A stretch of DNA of 18,241 bases from Lonsdalea quercina subsp. quercina (GCF_000688655.1 NZ_JIBO01000005.1:19156-37396); one strand, 5' to 3'; shown: positions 1 through 7,492, counted from the stretch's first letter. The notes: generated from the sequence alone by a model not told the origin. A program made the numbers and translations.

Positions 1-237
1 GATGACATTGAGGAAGCCATTCATGAAGGTGAGCTGCGTTTCGGTTCGGGAAACTTTATCGGCCCCGCCGCAGACAGCTGCTGCATCAATAGTTTTCTCC
101 TGACCCAACCCAGAAATAAAGAAATGATGCGTTTCTACTTTTGTGGGACTGAGCGGCACATTCTGTTTGAAATCAAAGCCCTGTTTTGCACAACCGCTGA
201 GCATGACCATTAAACTCACCATTAAAACTTTTTTCAT
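1..237 (-). CDS. bor: Bor/Iss-family outer-membrane lipoprotein, partial (C-terminus beyond window)
   Basis: Reading leftwards from the ATG at 237 gives 79 codons without a stop, running off the window edge. Residues 1-16 form a lipoprotein signal peptide (MKKVLMVSLMVMLSGC) with the lipobox LSGC, so Cys16 should be lipidated. The mature part carries family hallmarks: a THHFFISGLGQEKTIDAAAVCGG-like stretch (here HHFFISGLGQEKT, then AAAVCGGADKV) and TETQLTFMNGF. Phage lambda Bor and ColV plasmid Iss are about 97-102 residues, so roughly 20 residues are missing. Bor and Iss are surface lipoproteins linked to serum resistance. A TGAGG ribosome binding site lies just upstream. There is no neighbour in an obvious operon with it. 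Family assignment is by remembered motif pattern and is strong; the serum-resistance role is inferred from homology. Confidence 0.88.
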   Translation of the reverse strand, partial: MKKVLMVSLMVMLSGCAKQGFDFKQNVPLSPTKVETHHFFISGLGQEKTIDAAAVCGGADKVSRTETQLTFMNGFLNVI

Positions 238-295
238 AAAAGCCTCAGTTAAATCGAAAGGAGACAGATTATTTCATACTATTTCTTGGTGTGTC

Positions 296-312
296 TAAAC
301 CGGGCTTAAATA
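296..312 (-). promoter_or_regulatory. PhoP-box-like direct repeat upstream of bor
   Basis: On the minus strand this reads TATTTA-AGCCC-GGTTTA, one mismatch from the PhoP consensus (T/G)GTTTA-N5-(T/G)GTTTA with the exact 11-bp period. It ends 58 bases before the bor ATG. A TAGTAT hexamer (281-276) lies 14 bases downstream and could serve as the -10, slightly farther than is typical of PhoP-activated promoters. The bor homologue of E. coli K-12 (ybcU) has, from memory, been placed in the PhoPQ/low-magnesium regulon, which supports the reading. Confidence 0.5.
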
Positions 313-333
313 GAAAGCACTTACATTATTCAT

Positions 334-480
334 TCAAAAAAATGATAAATAACTGCCATACAGCGCGCCTCGAAAAATTTTCTCTGTAAAGTTTGGTTCA
401 GCCACCATCGGGTTAATCGCACCATAATTCGGTATCTGGCGCACCTGAAAAGCCGTTAATCCGCGTACCCCAGCCTTGTT
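334..480 (-). pseudogene. Relic of a second pilus chaperone, C-terminal end
   Basis: An open minus-strand segment of about 48 codons, bounded upstream by a TAA (483-481), encodes FQVRQIPNYGAINPMVAEP. This lines up with the C-terminal G-strand region of FimC-type chaperones (pattern R-x-I-x-[ND]-Y-G-A-x-x-P). The intact chaperone in this window has YRTINDYGAATPEM at the same place. No start codon, signal peptide or immunoglobulin-like domain 1 is present, so it is only a fragment. It lies downstream of the adhesin gene in the same orientation and could be left from an older fimbrial cluster or a duplication. The match rests on about 15 residues, so chance similarity is not excluded. Confidence 0.42.
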
Positions 481-659
481 TTAATTTAGTCATCACATGG
501 CTTCGGTGAATGAATCGGATCTACATAACAGCGTCCCTAAGACCGACTGATTCTGTTAATCCGAATTCGCGCTGACCTGCCTGCACGTGTCATTTTTTGA
601 TCACAGGTCATCGCCGTAAATTGTCGACCTCAGCAAGAGAGATCAACAACAGACCTGGG

Positions 660-685
660 GTGTTCAAATTATTCGTGGCGATTCA
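660..685. repeat. Possible solo IS3-type terminal repeat at the adhesin stop codon
   Basis: Read on the minus strand, this begins TGAATCGCCACGAA and matches about 21 of 26 positions of the putative right end of the IS3 relic at 11702-11727, including 14 identical bases in a row. The TGA that stops the adhesin gene is the first three bases of the repeat. No transposase remains are visible to its left. A 14-base identity in an 18-kb window can occur by chance, so this is tentative. Confidence 0.3.
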
Positions 686-1600
686 TTCAGGCTCAATCTT
701 CATGACCATCACCCCTTGGCTTTTACCTATTACCGGTGTTTTCCCGGCGCCTGGAATAATCGTCAAGACCGTATCACCTTGGTCTTCCGCTACATCTACC
801 GAGGATGTGCTATTTGTCATGTCGATAGCCACTTGATTTCTAAATACACAATATCGTAATGAGTCATTATCTGTGCCGATGCAGGCGCCATCACTTTTAC
901 TGGTTGAAAGAGTCAAATTTACTTTTGTCGGAGTTTCTGTGCACTGCCATTTCACCGGCAGTTCTTTTTGTTTACTGAATAGTAAACTATCCCCCGCGCT
1001 TGATAGCTCAGCTATGGCGATATCACCAAGATCCACCAGCGCATCTGTGGATAATGAACACTGAGATTTATAGGGAACTTCCCCAGATAGATATAGATCC
1101 CAGTGGTTTTCACCGACACTGATTACTCTGGAAATTTTTATCGTTTTGCTATCAGCGCATTGGTTCGTCACTTTAAGGGATGACGTATCAATACTATTGA
1201 TGGTTACTGCATCCATTGCTTTGCTGACCCCAGGGCCATCGAGATGGGCATTTGACAGAAAAAAGTCAGAACTAAATACGACTTTTTCATTATCAGCTGC
1301 TCCACCACGATGAACTTTATAGGTAATATCCGCTTCCAGGCTTCCTGAAAAGGCGATGCACTGCGAATCCACGTCATACTCATCAGGACTCTCGCTGACC
1401 CAAACGTTGCCTTGGCTAATAGAGGCGGAGCTTGTCTTCTGACTGGGAGGTGGCAAATTTAAAGTTGCTATTCCCGAACCATCATTTCCTTCACTCGTTC
1501 CATACCATGAAATATGACCACCTACACCACAATATCCTATGGGAGAAAGGAATATTGCCAAGCTAACAGCCAGATTAAGCGTTCTATTTTTTAGATTCAT
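683..1600 (-). CDS. Putative fimbrial tip adhesin (two-domain)
   Basis: Last gene of the fimbrial operon. From the ATG at 1600 it encodes 305 residues, close to FimH-type adhesins (about 300). An in-frame GTG at 1630 would add ten residues, but the ATG gives a typical Sec signal peptide (MNLKNRTLNLAVSLAIFLSP) and is preferred. The body is rich in serine, threonine and beta-type sequence. Paired cysteines (SQCIAF with NQCADS, and SQCSLS with WQCTET) fit an N-terminal receptor-binding domain followed by a pilin-like domain from about residue 180. The C-terminus (GVMVMKIEPE) resembles a pilin G strand but lacks the usual penultimate tyrosine, and its stop codon overlaps a possible IS end. Position after the usher and minor pilin supports the tip role. 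Its ligand cannot be predicted. Confidence 0.72.
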   Translation of the reverse strand: MNLKNRTLNLAVSLAIFLSPIGYCGVGGHISWYGTSEGNDGSGIATLNLPPPSQKTSSASISQGNVWVSESPDEYDVDSQCIAFSGSLEADITYKVHRGGAADNEKVVFSSDFFLSNAHLDGPGVSKAMDAVTINSIDTSSLKVTNQCADSKTIKISRVISVGENHWDLYLSGEVPYKSQCSLSTDALVDLGDIAIAELSSAGDSLLFSKQKELPVKWQCTETPTKVNLTLSTSKSDGACIGTDNDSLRYCVFRNQVAIDMTNSTSSVDVAEDQGDTVLTIIPGAGKTPVIGKSQGVMVMKIEPE

Positions 1601-1677
1601 GAGATTTATATTTCCAAAGGGATGTTTCACCTTATCTTAATAAGGGGGGGTACTCTCTTTCATATAATATGTGTAAC

Positions 1678-2232
1678 TTATTGATATTCGAATTTCATAT
1701 TCATTATCGAACTAAATTTTCCCGCAGTGGCCGTATTTTGGGTTCCGACGTAGGCAACTTTATACGTTAATGTATTATCCTGAGAAGGGGTTAAAGTACT
1801 GGTTTCTGTCGTGCTCCCATCGGGTTTAAATTGCGTCGCGTTATCTGTCTCGTAGACATAAACTCCGACGCCTGTTGCCCCCCCTTCACTACTACTCGCG
1901 TTGTTCGCAAAAGCCATGACATCATTTTCATCTGCGGTGCCTGACGCCGTCACTTTGACGGCAGAGGCGGCGGCGCCGCATCCGGTGAGGATTATATTGA
2001 AACTTCTTTCCCCTGCCGTTTTACTTTTTTGGATATCTCTGTCAGAAATATCGGGCAGAGGGACTGTCTGATTTTTAGAATTATCGTCAATAGCACATGT
2101 GTTAGCTTTGACAGTGCCTGTTATAGTAATTGTCGCAGTGTCGTCGGCAGCATAGACATAACTAAACAGATTGTTGATAAGCAGTAACATTGCGGCAAAA
2201 ACAGTAGTGATTGCATGTGTTTTTAACTTCAC
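1678..2232 (-). CDS. Minor fimbrial subunit (FimF/FimG-type pilin)
   Basis: From the GTG at 2232 this encodes 184 residues. An AGGTGG ribosome binding site sits 8 bases before that GTG, whereas an upstream in-frame GTG at 2244 overlaps the site, so the shorter start is chosen. A signal peptide ends near YVYAADD. The mature N-terminus (TATITITGTV) looks like a donor strand. The two pilin cysteines are at KANTCAIDD and LTGCGAAA, and the protein ends KFEYQ with the penultimate tyrosine recognised by PapD-type chaperones. It lies between the usher and adhesin genes, as adaptor subunits do in type 1-like operons, so it probably joins the adhesin to the rod. It could instead be an alternative shaft subunit. 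Confidence 0.82.
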   Translation of the reverse strand: MKLKTHAITTVFAAMLLLINNLFSYVYAADDTATITITGTVKANTCAIDDNSKNQTVPLPDISDRDIQKSKTAGERSFNIILTGCGAAASAVKVTASGTADENDVMAFANNASSSEGGATGVGVYVYETDNATQFKPDGSTTETSTLTPSQDNTLTYKVAYVGTQNTATAGKFSSIMNMKFEYQ

Positions 2233-2298
2233 TTTCGAACCCACCTATTAATCTCATTTTGATACCAGTAAGTAACCCATCGCTGAATCAGTGATTGT

Positions 2299-4974
2299 TC
2301 AATGACATTCCATATTGATCCTCACTACGGACTGTTTTTCAGCATCCGCGGGCAAGGACCAAGGAGCGGAACACCGTCTGCCAGCTCCGTCGCCCCAATC
2401 CGCATTGACCGTCCCTTCCCGCGGCATCCCGGACAAAAACACCAGACCATCATCACCCACAATGCCCGACCGCTCACCGGCCGTCACCATCGCCCCGAAA
2501 GGCACCGGTTTGCCTCTATACATCAGCGTCATCAGTATTCGACTACCGGAATACCCCTTAAACCTAGCTCGCACAATAGCTCCACGGGTTGGCACCACAC
2601 GGCTGACCGCGTAATCAATATCGGTATGGTCATCCAGCGATGCAGTGTCCAGCGCGATCCGATTTTCCCGGTAGATGGTGGCATAGGGCTTAATCGCATA
2701 CCCGCGCCAGTCCGTGCGGACCCCGGCTTCGTTTTCTACCGCCACGCCGGATACCCCCGGCGCTGCAATCAAGACGCCGGTCTCACCTATTTGCTGTCCC
2801 AGGGTCAGACCGTTTGCATGCAGCAGCCCTCCCCCGCTGACGCCATAACTCACTTGCTTGTAGGTGCTGCTATAGCTGTAGCCCGCGTTACTACTTCCAT
2901 ACCCGCCCTGATAGCTCGCGCTTACGCTGCCACTGTCGCCACTGGTGCGCGAATATCCCTGGGATACGTTCCAGCCAAGGTTGTTCCCTTCAAGTGCTGT
3001 GCCGCTAAGGCCGGCTTGATGAGTAATATTCCCGGTAGTGTCCTGCCCTGCGCTGTAGGTGGCATATACAGGATGGTGACGGTTCTCCCTATCGCCCGAC
3101 AAAAAGGCATCCAGCGGTACGGACAGGGATAGATACAGCGATTTATCCGCGCCACTCTGTCCGGTTTCCCGGCTGTAACTCCATGACAGGCTGTAGCTAA
3201 CGCTTCCAACGGAACTGTTAAACCCAGCCTGCAGAGAATCAGCGGCGCCAGTGCGATTCCAATATGTCTGCCTGACCCCTGTGAGGTATACAGAGCCGAT
3301 CTTTCCTACCCGCTGAGAGATACTTGCCTGAACTTTCGCCCGCCGGTTGTTATATAGATTGTAATAATCGGTATAGGGCCGCTTTACTGGTTTACCTTCA
3401 ACGTCAACGGTATCTGTGTCATAACGCCAGCCCGTCATTCCTTTCAGGGCCGTTTCATCCAGTGAGTGGAAACCCTGAGTGGAATAACGATACCCCGTTA
3501 GCTGGAACGTCGTACCCAGCGAGTTAAGCGAACGAGCGTATAAGAACCTTAGTGACTGCCCCTGATGACGGGAGCCATCCACAAGGGTACTGTCTGCCTG
3601 AGTGATATCAGCAGAAAAGGCACCCAGCAGCCCCAGATTCAGCCCACCGCCGATCAGACCGGACAGATAGTTCTGCGAATACTGCATGCCACCGTAAACA
3701 GTGATGTTATGAGGCAGCCCCCATATCAGCGTCCCCTGGGCAAACTCCGGGCTGTTGTAGCTGTCACTTCCCGCCTGATACCGCCCCGCCGTCAAGGAAT
3801 ATTTAAGATGACCTTCACGCTGTAACACGGGTACGGACGAATAAGGCACGGTAAAAGTATGTGTGCTGCCATCCGCTTCAGTGACGGTAACCTCAAGGTC
3901 GCCACTGGAATACACCGGATAAAGGTCATTAATTGCAAACGCGCCGGGGGAAACAAAGGTCTGATAAACCCTATAGCCGTTCTGTTTAATGCTGACTTTC
4001 GCATTGGTAGTGGCCACGCCCCGAATAACGGGCGCGAATCCTCGGAGACTGTCTGGATACATGTTGTCATCCGTCGCCACTTGCATCCCTCTGAATCCGA
4101 GCGAATCAAATACATCACCACTGGTTGTGCTCTCGCCCATCACCAGTTCACTGCGCAGCGGAACAATCGCACGCTCAGCGTAGGTTTTTATGCGCTGCCA
4201 TTTACGGTAACGGTAATAACGGCTTTCATATTCATTCCACGTACGGTAATCCCGCAGTCGCCATGGCCCCACGTTCAGTCCGCTATTCAGGTTTAGGTAA
4301 TGGCTGCTACTGTTGCTGTAACGTCCGTGATTGATATTGCCGCTGAAGCTATAGTTCAACAGCGCTGCATTGATCCCCTCATCCCACTTTTTCGGCGAAA
4401 TATAGCCCCGTGCGCGATTGTGCATGGCAGCCTGTGGAATACTGATATCGAGCCTCATTTTCTGAAAATCGAATGAGGTGGATGCTTGCGGAATGTATCT
4501 TCCGGGAGAAATGCACGCATCGTCCTTAATCGCGTTCAGAACGGGGAATGACGTCAGATTCACCCCAAACTCCTCAAGGTCCTGACGGGTCAGACAAGCC
4601 ATCAATCCTGTCTTATCCAAGATGTCCGATGCGTCTTGCTTTTCCGCCCCCGAGGCCCCTGAACGGGGATCACCATGACCTACAGCCTCAGTGAACCGCA
4701 GGTTGCGACTTGCAACCTGTTGATGATTAACATAAATATCAACCTGATAATTTCCGGGCAGTTGAGCGCCCTCTTTCCCAAAACGGGACAGATCCGCCAC
4801 CATCTGTGCATCCGAGGCAATAAGCTCCGCCGGGAAATAAAGTTCAGCGTGCGCGCACAACGGCAGCATCAGTGCTGCAGTAACCCAGGCCGCCACAGAT
4901 GATATGGCGCAAAACCGCCTGTTCTCTGGTGCTGTCTTTCCCTTGTGTTGTTTGTTGTCATGTAAAATCTGCAT
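2299..4974 (-). CDS. Outer-membrane fimbrial usher (FimD/PapC family)
   Basis: Encodes 891 residues, normal for the family. The signal peptide has a long charged N-region and ends near LCAHA, followed by ELYFPAELI, the usual usher opening. The N-terminal chaperone-binding domain shows RLDISIPQAAMHNRARGY and GINAALLNYSFSG. The plug/barrel region carries RGFAPVIRGVA and QNGYRVYQTFVSPGAFAI with DLYP, all close to FimD. Many serine/tyrosine-rich strands follow, and the C-terminal domain ends with a cysteine pair (GRRCSAPW and NMECH). It forms the pore through which chaperone-subunit complexes are polymerised and exported. Read through from start to stop, the frame is intact. It lies 45 bases after the chaperone stop, in the same operon. 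Confidence 0.95.
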   Translation of the reverse strand: MQILHDNKQHKGKTAPENRRFCAISSVAAWVTAALMLPLCAHAELYFPAELIASDAQMVADLSRFGKEGAQLPGNYQVDIYVNHQQVASRNLRFTEAVGHGDPRSGASGAEKQDASDILDKTGLMACLTRQDLEEFGVNLTSFPVLNAIKDDACISPGRYIPQASTSFDFQKMRLDISIPQAAMHNRARGYISPKKWDEGINAALLNYSFSGNINHGRYSNSSSHYLNLNSGLNVGPWRLRDYRTWNEYESRYYRYRKWQRIKTYAERAIVPLRSELVMGESTTSGDVFDSLGFRGMQVATDDNMYPDSLRGFAPVIRGVATTNAKVSIKQNGYRVYQTFVSPGAFAINDLYPVYSSGDLEVTVTEADGSTHTFTVPYSSVPVLQREGHLKYSLTAGRYQAGSDSYNSPEFAQGTLIWGLPHNITVYGGMQYSQNYLSGLIGGGLNLGLLGAFSADITQADSTLVDGSRHQGQSLRFLYARSLNSLGTTFQLTGYRYSTQGFHSLDETALKGMTGWRYDTDTVDVEGKPVKRPYTDYYNLYNNRRAKVQASISQRVGKIGSVYLTGVRQTYWNRTGAADSLQAGFNSSVGSVSYSLSWSYSRETGQSGADKSLYLSLSVPLDAFLSGDRENRHHPVYATYSAGQDTTGNITHQAGLSGTALEGNNLGWNVSQGYSRTSGDSGSVSASYQGGYGSSNAGYSYSSTYKQVSYGVSGGGLLHANGLTLGQQIGETGVLIAAPGVSGVAVENEAGVRTDWRGYAIKPYATIYRENRIALDTASLDDHTDIDYAVSRVVPTRGAIVRARFKGYSGSRILMTLMYRGKPVPFGAMVTAGERSGIVGDDGLVFLSGMPREGTVNADWGDGAGRRCSAPWSLPADAEKQSVVRINMECH

Positions 4975-5019
4975 TCAGCAAGCACCCAAATCAAACCTGA
5001 GTAAAAAAAAAGAACAGCA

Positions 5020-5721
5020 TTACTTCAGCTCTGAGCGCATTTCCGGTGTCGCCGCACCATAATCGTTGATTGTCCGATACGTCACCGTTCCTCCCGGTGA
5101 AGCCGGAAGCGCTAGCGTGGCACTGCTACGCGGTGAAACCATGGTGTCAGGCAGCTTGCTCCCTCCGACCTTCATCTCGACCAAAGTGAGATAATAAGGC
5201 GTCGGATTATCAATTCGTATCTGGCCGCCGGCACGGTGAAAGGTCAGTTCAGTTGGCGCTTTATCTACGGTCGGCTTCAGTCCGGCAGGGCGCAGGAATA
5301 ATTTGATGCGCGTTACCGCCGCCAGCAACAGCATGTTTTTGCCTTCCATCTTCTTCTTGTCGATTGAGGGAATAGCTTTAGTGTTGAAGTAGTAAAGGGT
5401 TTCCCGGTCAGGCGCTGCCGATGCGCCGACATACATCAGACGAAGGGTGTTCTCATTACCCGGCCCGCTAACATATAGTGGCGGGGTAACAACAAAATCC
5501 TGACTCTTTTTCTCATCTGCCTGTTCTACCCAAGACTGGACCAGGAAGCTGCTCTGTTCCGAGGTATTGCGCACGGACATAGGGACCTGCTTCTGGTTTG
5601 CCGGGTAAATAATGCGGGTCCCCCCCAGCATGATGCCTCCTGCATTTGCCAAGGAGGGCATCAGACATACTGTCGACATAAATACTGCTATTAAGGTGTT
5701 TCGTATTTTAAAACCGGGCAC
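5020..5721 (-). CDS. Periplasmic pilus chaperone (FimC/PapD family, short F1-G1 loop type)
   Basis: From the GTG at 5721 it encodes 233 residues. AGGGG lies 7-8 bases before this GTG, while the longer in-frame GTG at 5763 sits inside a hairpin loop and adds a serine-rich stretch that is not signal-like. The signal peptide ends near PSLANA. The mature protein starts GGIMLGGTRIIYPANQKQ and has the conserved arginine of the active cleft (GTRIIYP) and lysine (TRIKLFLRPAGL). FimC-like features continue with LVQSWVEQAD, NPTPYYLT and YRTINDYGAATPEM. It binds unfolded pilins by donor-strand complementation and delivers them to the usher. It follows the major pilin gene. Confidence 0.93.
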   Translation of the reverse strand: MPGFKIRNTLIAVFMSTVCLMPSLANAGGIMLGGTRIIYPANQKQVPMSVRNTSEQSSFLVQSWVEQADEKKSQDFVVTPPLYVSGPGNENTLRLMYVGASAAPDRETLYYFNTKAIPSIDKKKMEGKNMLLLAAVTRIKLFLRPAGLKPTVDKAPTELTFHRAGGQIRIDNPTPYYLTLVEMKVGGSKLPDTMVSPRSSATLALPASPGGTVTYRTINDYGAATPEMRSELK

Positions 5722-5751
5722 GATTGTTTCCCCTGATGATGATGAAACCGA

Positions 5752-5777
5752 TGTCCGCGACACTCATGTCGCGGACA
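5752..5777 (-). promoter_or_regulatory. Intercistronic hairpin between major pilin and chaperone genes
   Basis: A perfect 10-bp inverted repeat (TGTCCGCGAC / GTCGCGGACA) with a 6-base loop lies 15 bases after the pilin stop and about 30 bases before the chosen chaperone start. There is no run of U after it on the minus strand, so it is not a classical terminator. Hairpins at this position in fimbrial operons commonly protect or partly terminate the major-pilin message, which gives more pilin than assembly proteins. That role is inferred here. Confidence 0.55.
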
Positions 5778-5791
5778 CAGTGACTCTGCGA

Positions 5792-6409
5792 TTATTCGTA
5801 GTTCACTTTGAAGTTAACGGAGGCATTTGCTGCGCCAGCGGTAACAGACGTACCAGTCGCCACATAGGTTGCAGTGAAAGGAATTTCATTTTCACCCGCA
5901 ATGATGTTCTGTGATTTGGTGCTGGTGCTGCCATCAACCGTGACAGTCTGTCCAGCCTGCATAATCTGGATACCTACGTTTTTGGCCGGCGTAGAGCCAG
6001 CTCCATCAGCGGTCAACTGCAGGGTGGTGGAATCCACGGTAGACCCATTGAACGTAATGGACGCTTTGGTGTAGTTGCTCGTCCCGGTAGCCGCACCCGC
6101 CTGCGGTGACAAGTCACAACCCACCAACTTGATGGTGAATGGTACTGCGGAGCCGGTGGCGCCTTCTGTTGCCAACTGATTGGTGGCAATTTGCCCCAGA
6201 GTGACACTCTGACCATTCGAAGAGCTATCTACCGCACATGGCGCAGCAACAACGGAACCCGTAAAGTTGATTTTGCCACCATCAACACTAATCGCTTTAG
6301 GGGAAACCGTCGTTGGCTCATCACCGCCACCACCTTCGTCATCTGCGTGACAAGTGAACGACCCAGCCATTAATACCGGTAACAATGAAGCCAGAATGAG
6401 TTTTTTCAT
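5792..6409 (-). CDS. Major fimbrial subunit (type 1-like pilin)
   Basis: Encodes 205 residues starting at ATG 6409, with GCAGGA 7 bases upstream. The signal peptide ends near FTCHA. The mature N-terminus has an acidic-glycine extension (DDEGGGGDEP), unusual for a pilin, before the donor-strand-like AISVDGGKINFTGSVV. Pilin cysteines are in VVAAPCAVD and KLVGCDLSP. The body is rich in Ala/Thr/Ser and the protein ends NFKVNYE with penultimate tyrosine. As first gene of the operon, nearest the long AT-rich leader and followed by a hairpin, it is the expected most abundant product forming the fimbrial rod. It is distinct from the minor pilin in length and N-terminus. Confidence 0.9.
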   Translation of the reverse strand: MKKLILASLLPVLMAGSFTCHADDEGGGGDEPTTVSPKAISVDGGKINFTGSVVAAPCAVDSSSNGQSVTLGQIATNQLATEGATGSAVPFTIKLVGCDLSPQAGAATGTSNYTKASITFNGSTVDSTTLQLTADGAGSTPAKNVGIQIMQAGQTVTVDGSTSTKSQNIIAGENEIPFTATYVATGTSVTAGAANASVNFKVNYE

Positions 6410-6484
6410 TTAAAAATCCTGCTATTTGATATTCATATATTTCATTAGACAGTCAAAAACACCACGTTCTTGATGTCATACTTC

Positions 6485-6538
6485 ATTCGCATGTCATGCG
6501 AATACATTTGTCCACTCAGTAAATAGACAAATGTATTC
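6485..6538. promoter_or_regulatory. Two overlapping palindromes just upstream of the major pilin gene
   Basis: The first palindrome is ATTCGCATG-T-CATGCGAAT (6485-6503), perfect with 9-bp arms. The second is GAATACATTTGTC / GACAAATGTATTC (6500-6512 and 6526-6538), perfect with 13-bp arms and a 13-base spacer. They share bases 6500-6503, so as RNA hairpins they are mutually exclusive. They lie 76-129 bases before the pilin ATG, in promoter or 5' leader position. They could be operators or a switching leader; no regulator is identifiable. Confidence 0.5.
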
Positions 6539-6696
6539 CCTGGATTTCGCAAGACCATACTTCCACCTGACAAAATGAAGTGCTAAACAAATAAAAACAT
6601 TTAAAGACAGTAATACCTCTTATTAAAGTAACCCCAGAAACTAATAAAACGCCTCATCAAATCAGAGAAAAACAGCCATAGTAAAAAAGACTTAGC

Positions 6697-6768
6697 TAAC
6701 TAAAGTTATGTGGAAACAAATCCAAGTTAAGCAATATCGTTTGATTGAAATAAAAATAACGTTAGTTA
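6697..6768. repeat. Inverted repeat pair with 12-bp arms, one mismatch
   Basis: TAACTAAAGTTA (6697-6708) and TAACGTTAGTTA (6757-6768) are reverse complements except at one position and are separated by 48 bases. They lie 290-360 bases upstream of the pilin start. They could be paired binding sites or the ends of a very small invertible segment. In AT-rich DNA such a pair can also arise by chance. Confidence 0.35.
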
Positions 6769-6976
6769 TCTTAAGTAATAAAACAGTTTTCACACTCACC
6801 AAAATATTAATTACACCGGCAACTTCCGCTCCTTCACTCCTGAGCGCCATAACCTACGAAGTGGGACTTATTTCACTATAACCGCTTCATCTACTCTGGT
6901 TTTATCCGATCCACAGCGATTTCGTTGACGTAAGAATGTGAGATTAATTAATTTTCACCACCCCCACACCTGAGGA

Positions 6977-6990
6977 TTGATTCAAATCAA
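6977..6990. promoter_or_regulatory. Exact FNR-type palindrome
   Basis: The sequence TTGATTCAAATCAA matches the FNR consensus TTGAT-N4-ATCAA at all ten specified positions. It lies about 570 bases upstream of the pilin ATG, far for direct activation unless the operon has a distal promoter. FNR is the oxygen-sensing activator of enterobacteria. Confidence 0.45.
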
Positions 6991-7265
6991 ATTGGCATTA
7001 TTTTATTTTCACCCCTCAAATTGACTTGGTGCATTATCCATAAACCAAACCGATCGTCAAAGGCGATCAATCAAGCAACTTTAATAGTTAATACAAATCA
7101 AATATTGGGTCACCGATCGCTGATTCCGATCATCAAAATAAACTCACACACAAGTAAAATCACTGTTATATATAAGGAAATTAACTTTCCCATCATGTAT
7201 TCGCAAACACGTTATCAATCGTTAAAAGTGAGAAATAAACAAAATGGCAACAGATTTCATTATCT

Positions 7266-7302
7266 AAATTAACGCTAGCCGTTTAACTTCCATTTAATTT
7301 TA
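7266..7302 (+). repeat. Diverged direct repeat, copy 1
   Basis: Aligned without gaps with 7456-7492 it matches about 26 of 37 positions, including CGTTTAAC and AAATT. It contains GTTTA-N6-ATTTA with the 11-bp period of a PhoP box, imperfect in the second half. A TATAAT occurs at 7301-7306. Confidence 0.35.
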
Positions 7303-7455
7303 TAATAAAGCACAATTTTGAATATATATTTTCGAGAAAAGAACAGATACAAATTGTAGTGATGTTGTTCGTCTTAAAATATCACCCATTCTGAAATGTT
7401 TAACACTGACTCACGCGATAGATGGAATTTGATGTATCAAGACACACCTTTTTAA

Positions 7456-7492
7456 TTAAATTGACGCCACTCGTTTAACCCACGTTTAGCTT
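7456..7492 (+). repeat. Diverged direct repeat, copy 2, with GTTTA-N6-GTTTA
   Basis: Second copy, 190 bases after the first. It carries an exact GTTTA-N6-GTTTA pair (7473-7488, read CGTTTA-ACCCA-CGTTTA), matching the core and spacing of a PhoP box but with C instead of T/G before each core. No gene obviously starts downstream on the plus strand. Confidence 0.35.

Noticed and set aside
1601..1630. GTG start at 1630 for the adhesin
   Set aside because: Adds ten residues ahead of an otherwise typical signal peptide; the ATG at 1600 is a better start, though its ribosome binding site is weak.
2302..3132. Long plus-strand frame opposite the usher gene (276 codons)
   Set aside because: Complete antisense overlap with a convincing usher; proline/histidine/arginine-rich shadow composition.
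6421..6456. TTGACT plus AATATC as a pilin promoter
   Set aside because: The implied start site would fall within about 12 bases of the ATG, leaving no room for the ribosome binding site.
7021..7272. Plus-strand 83-codon frame in the fimbrial upstream region
   Set aside because: Lys/Asn/Ile-rich as expected of AT-rich random sequence, no good ribosome binding site and no recognisable motif.
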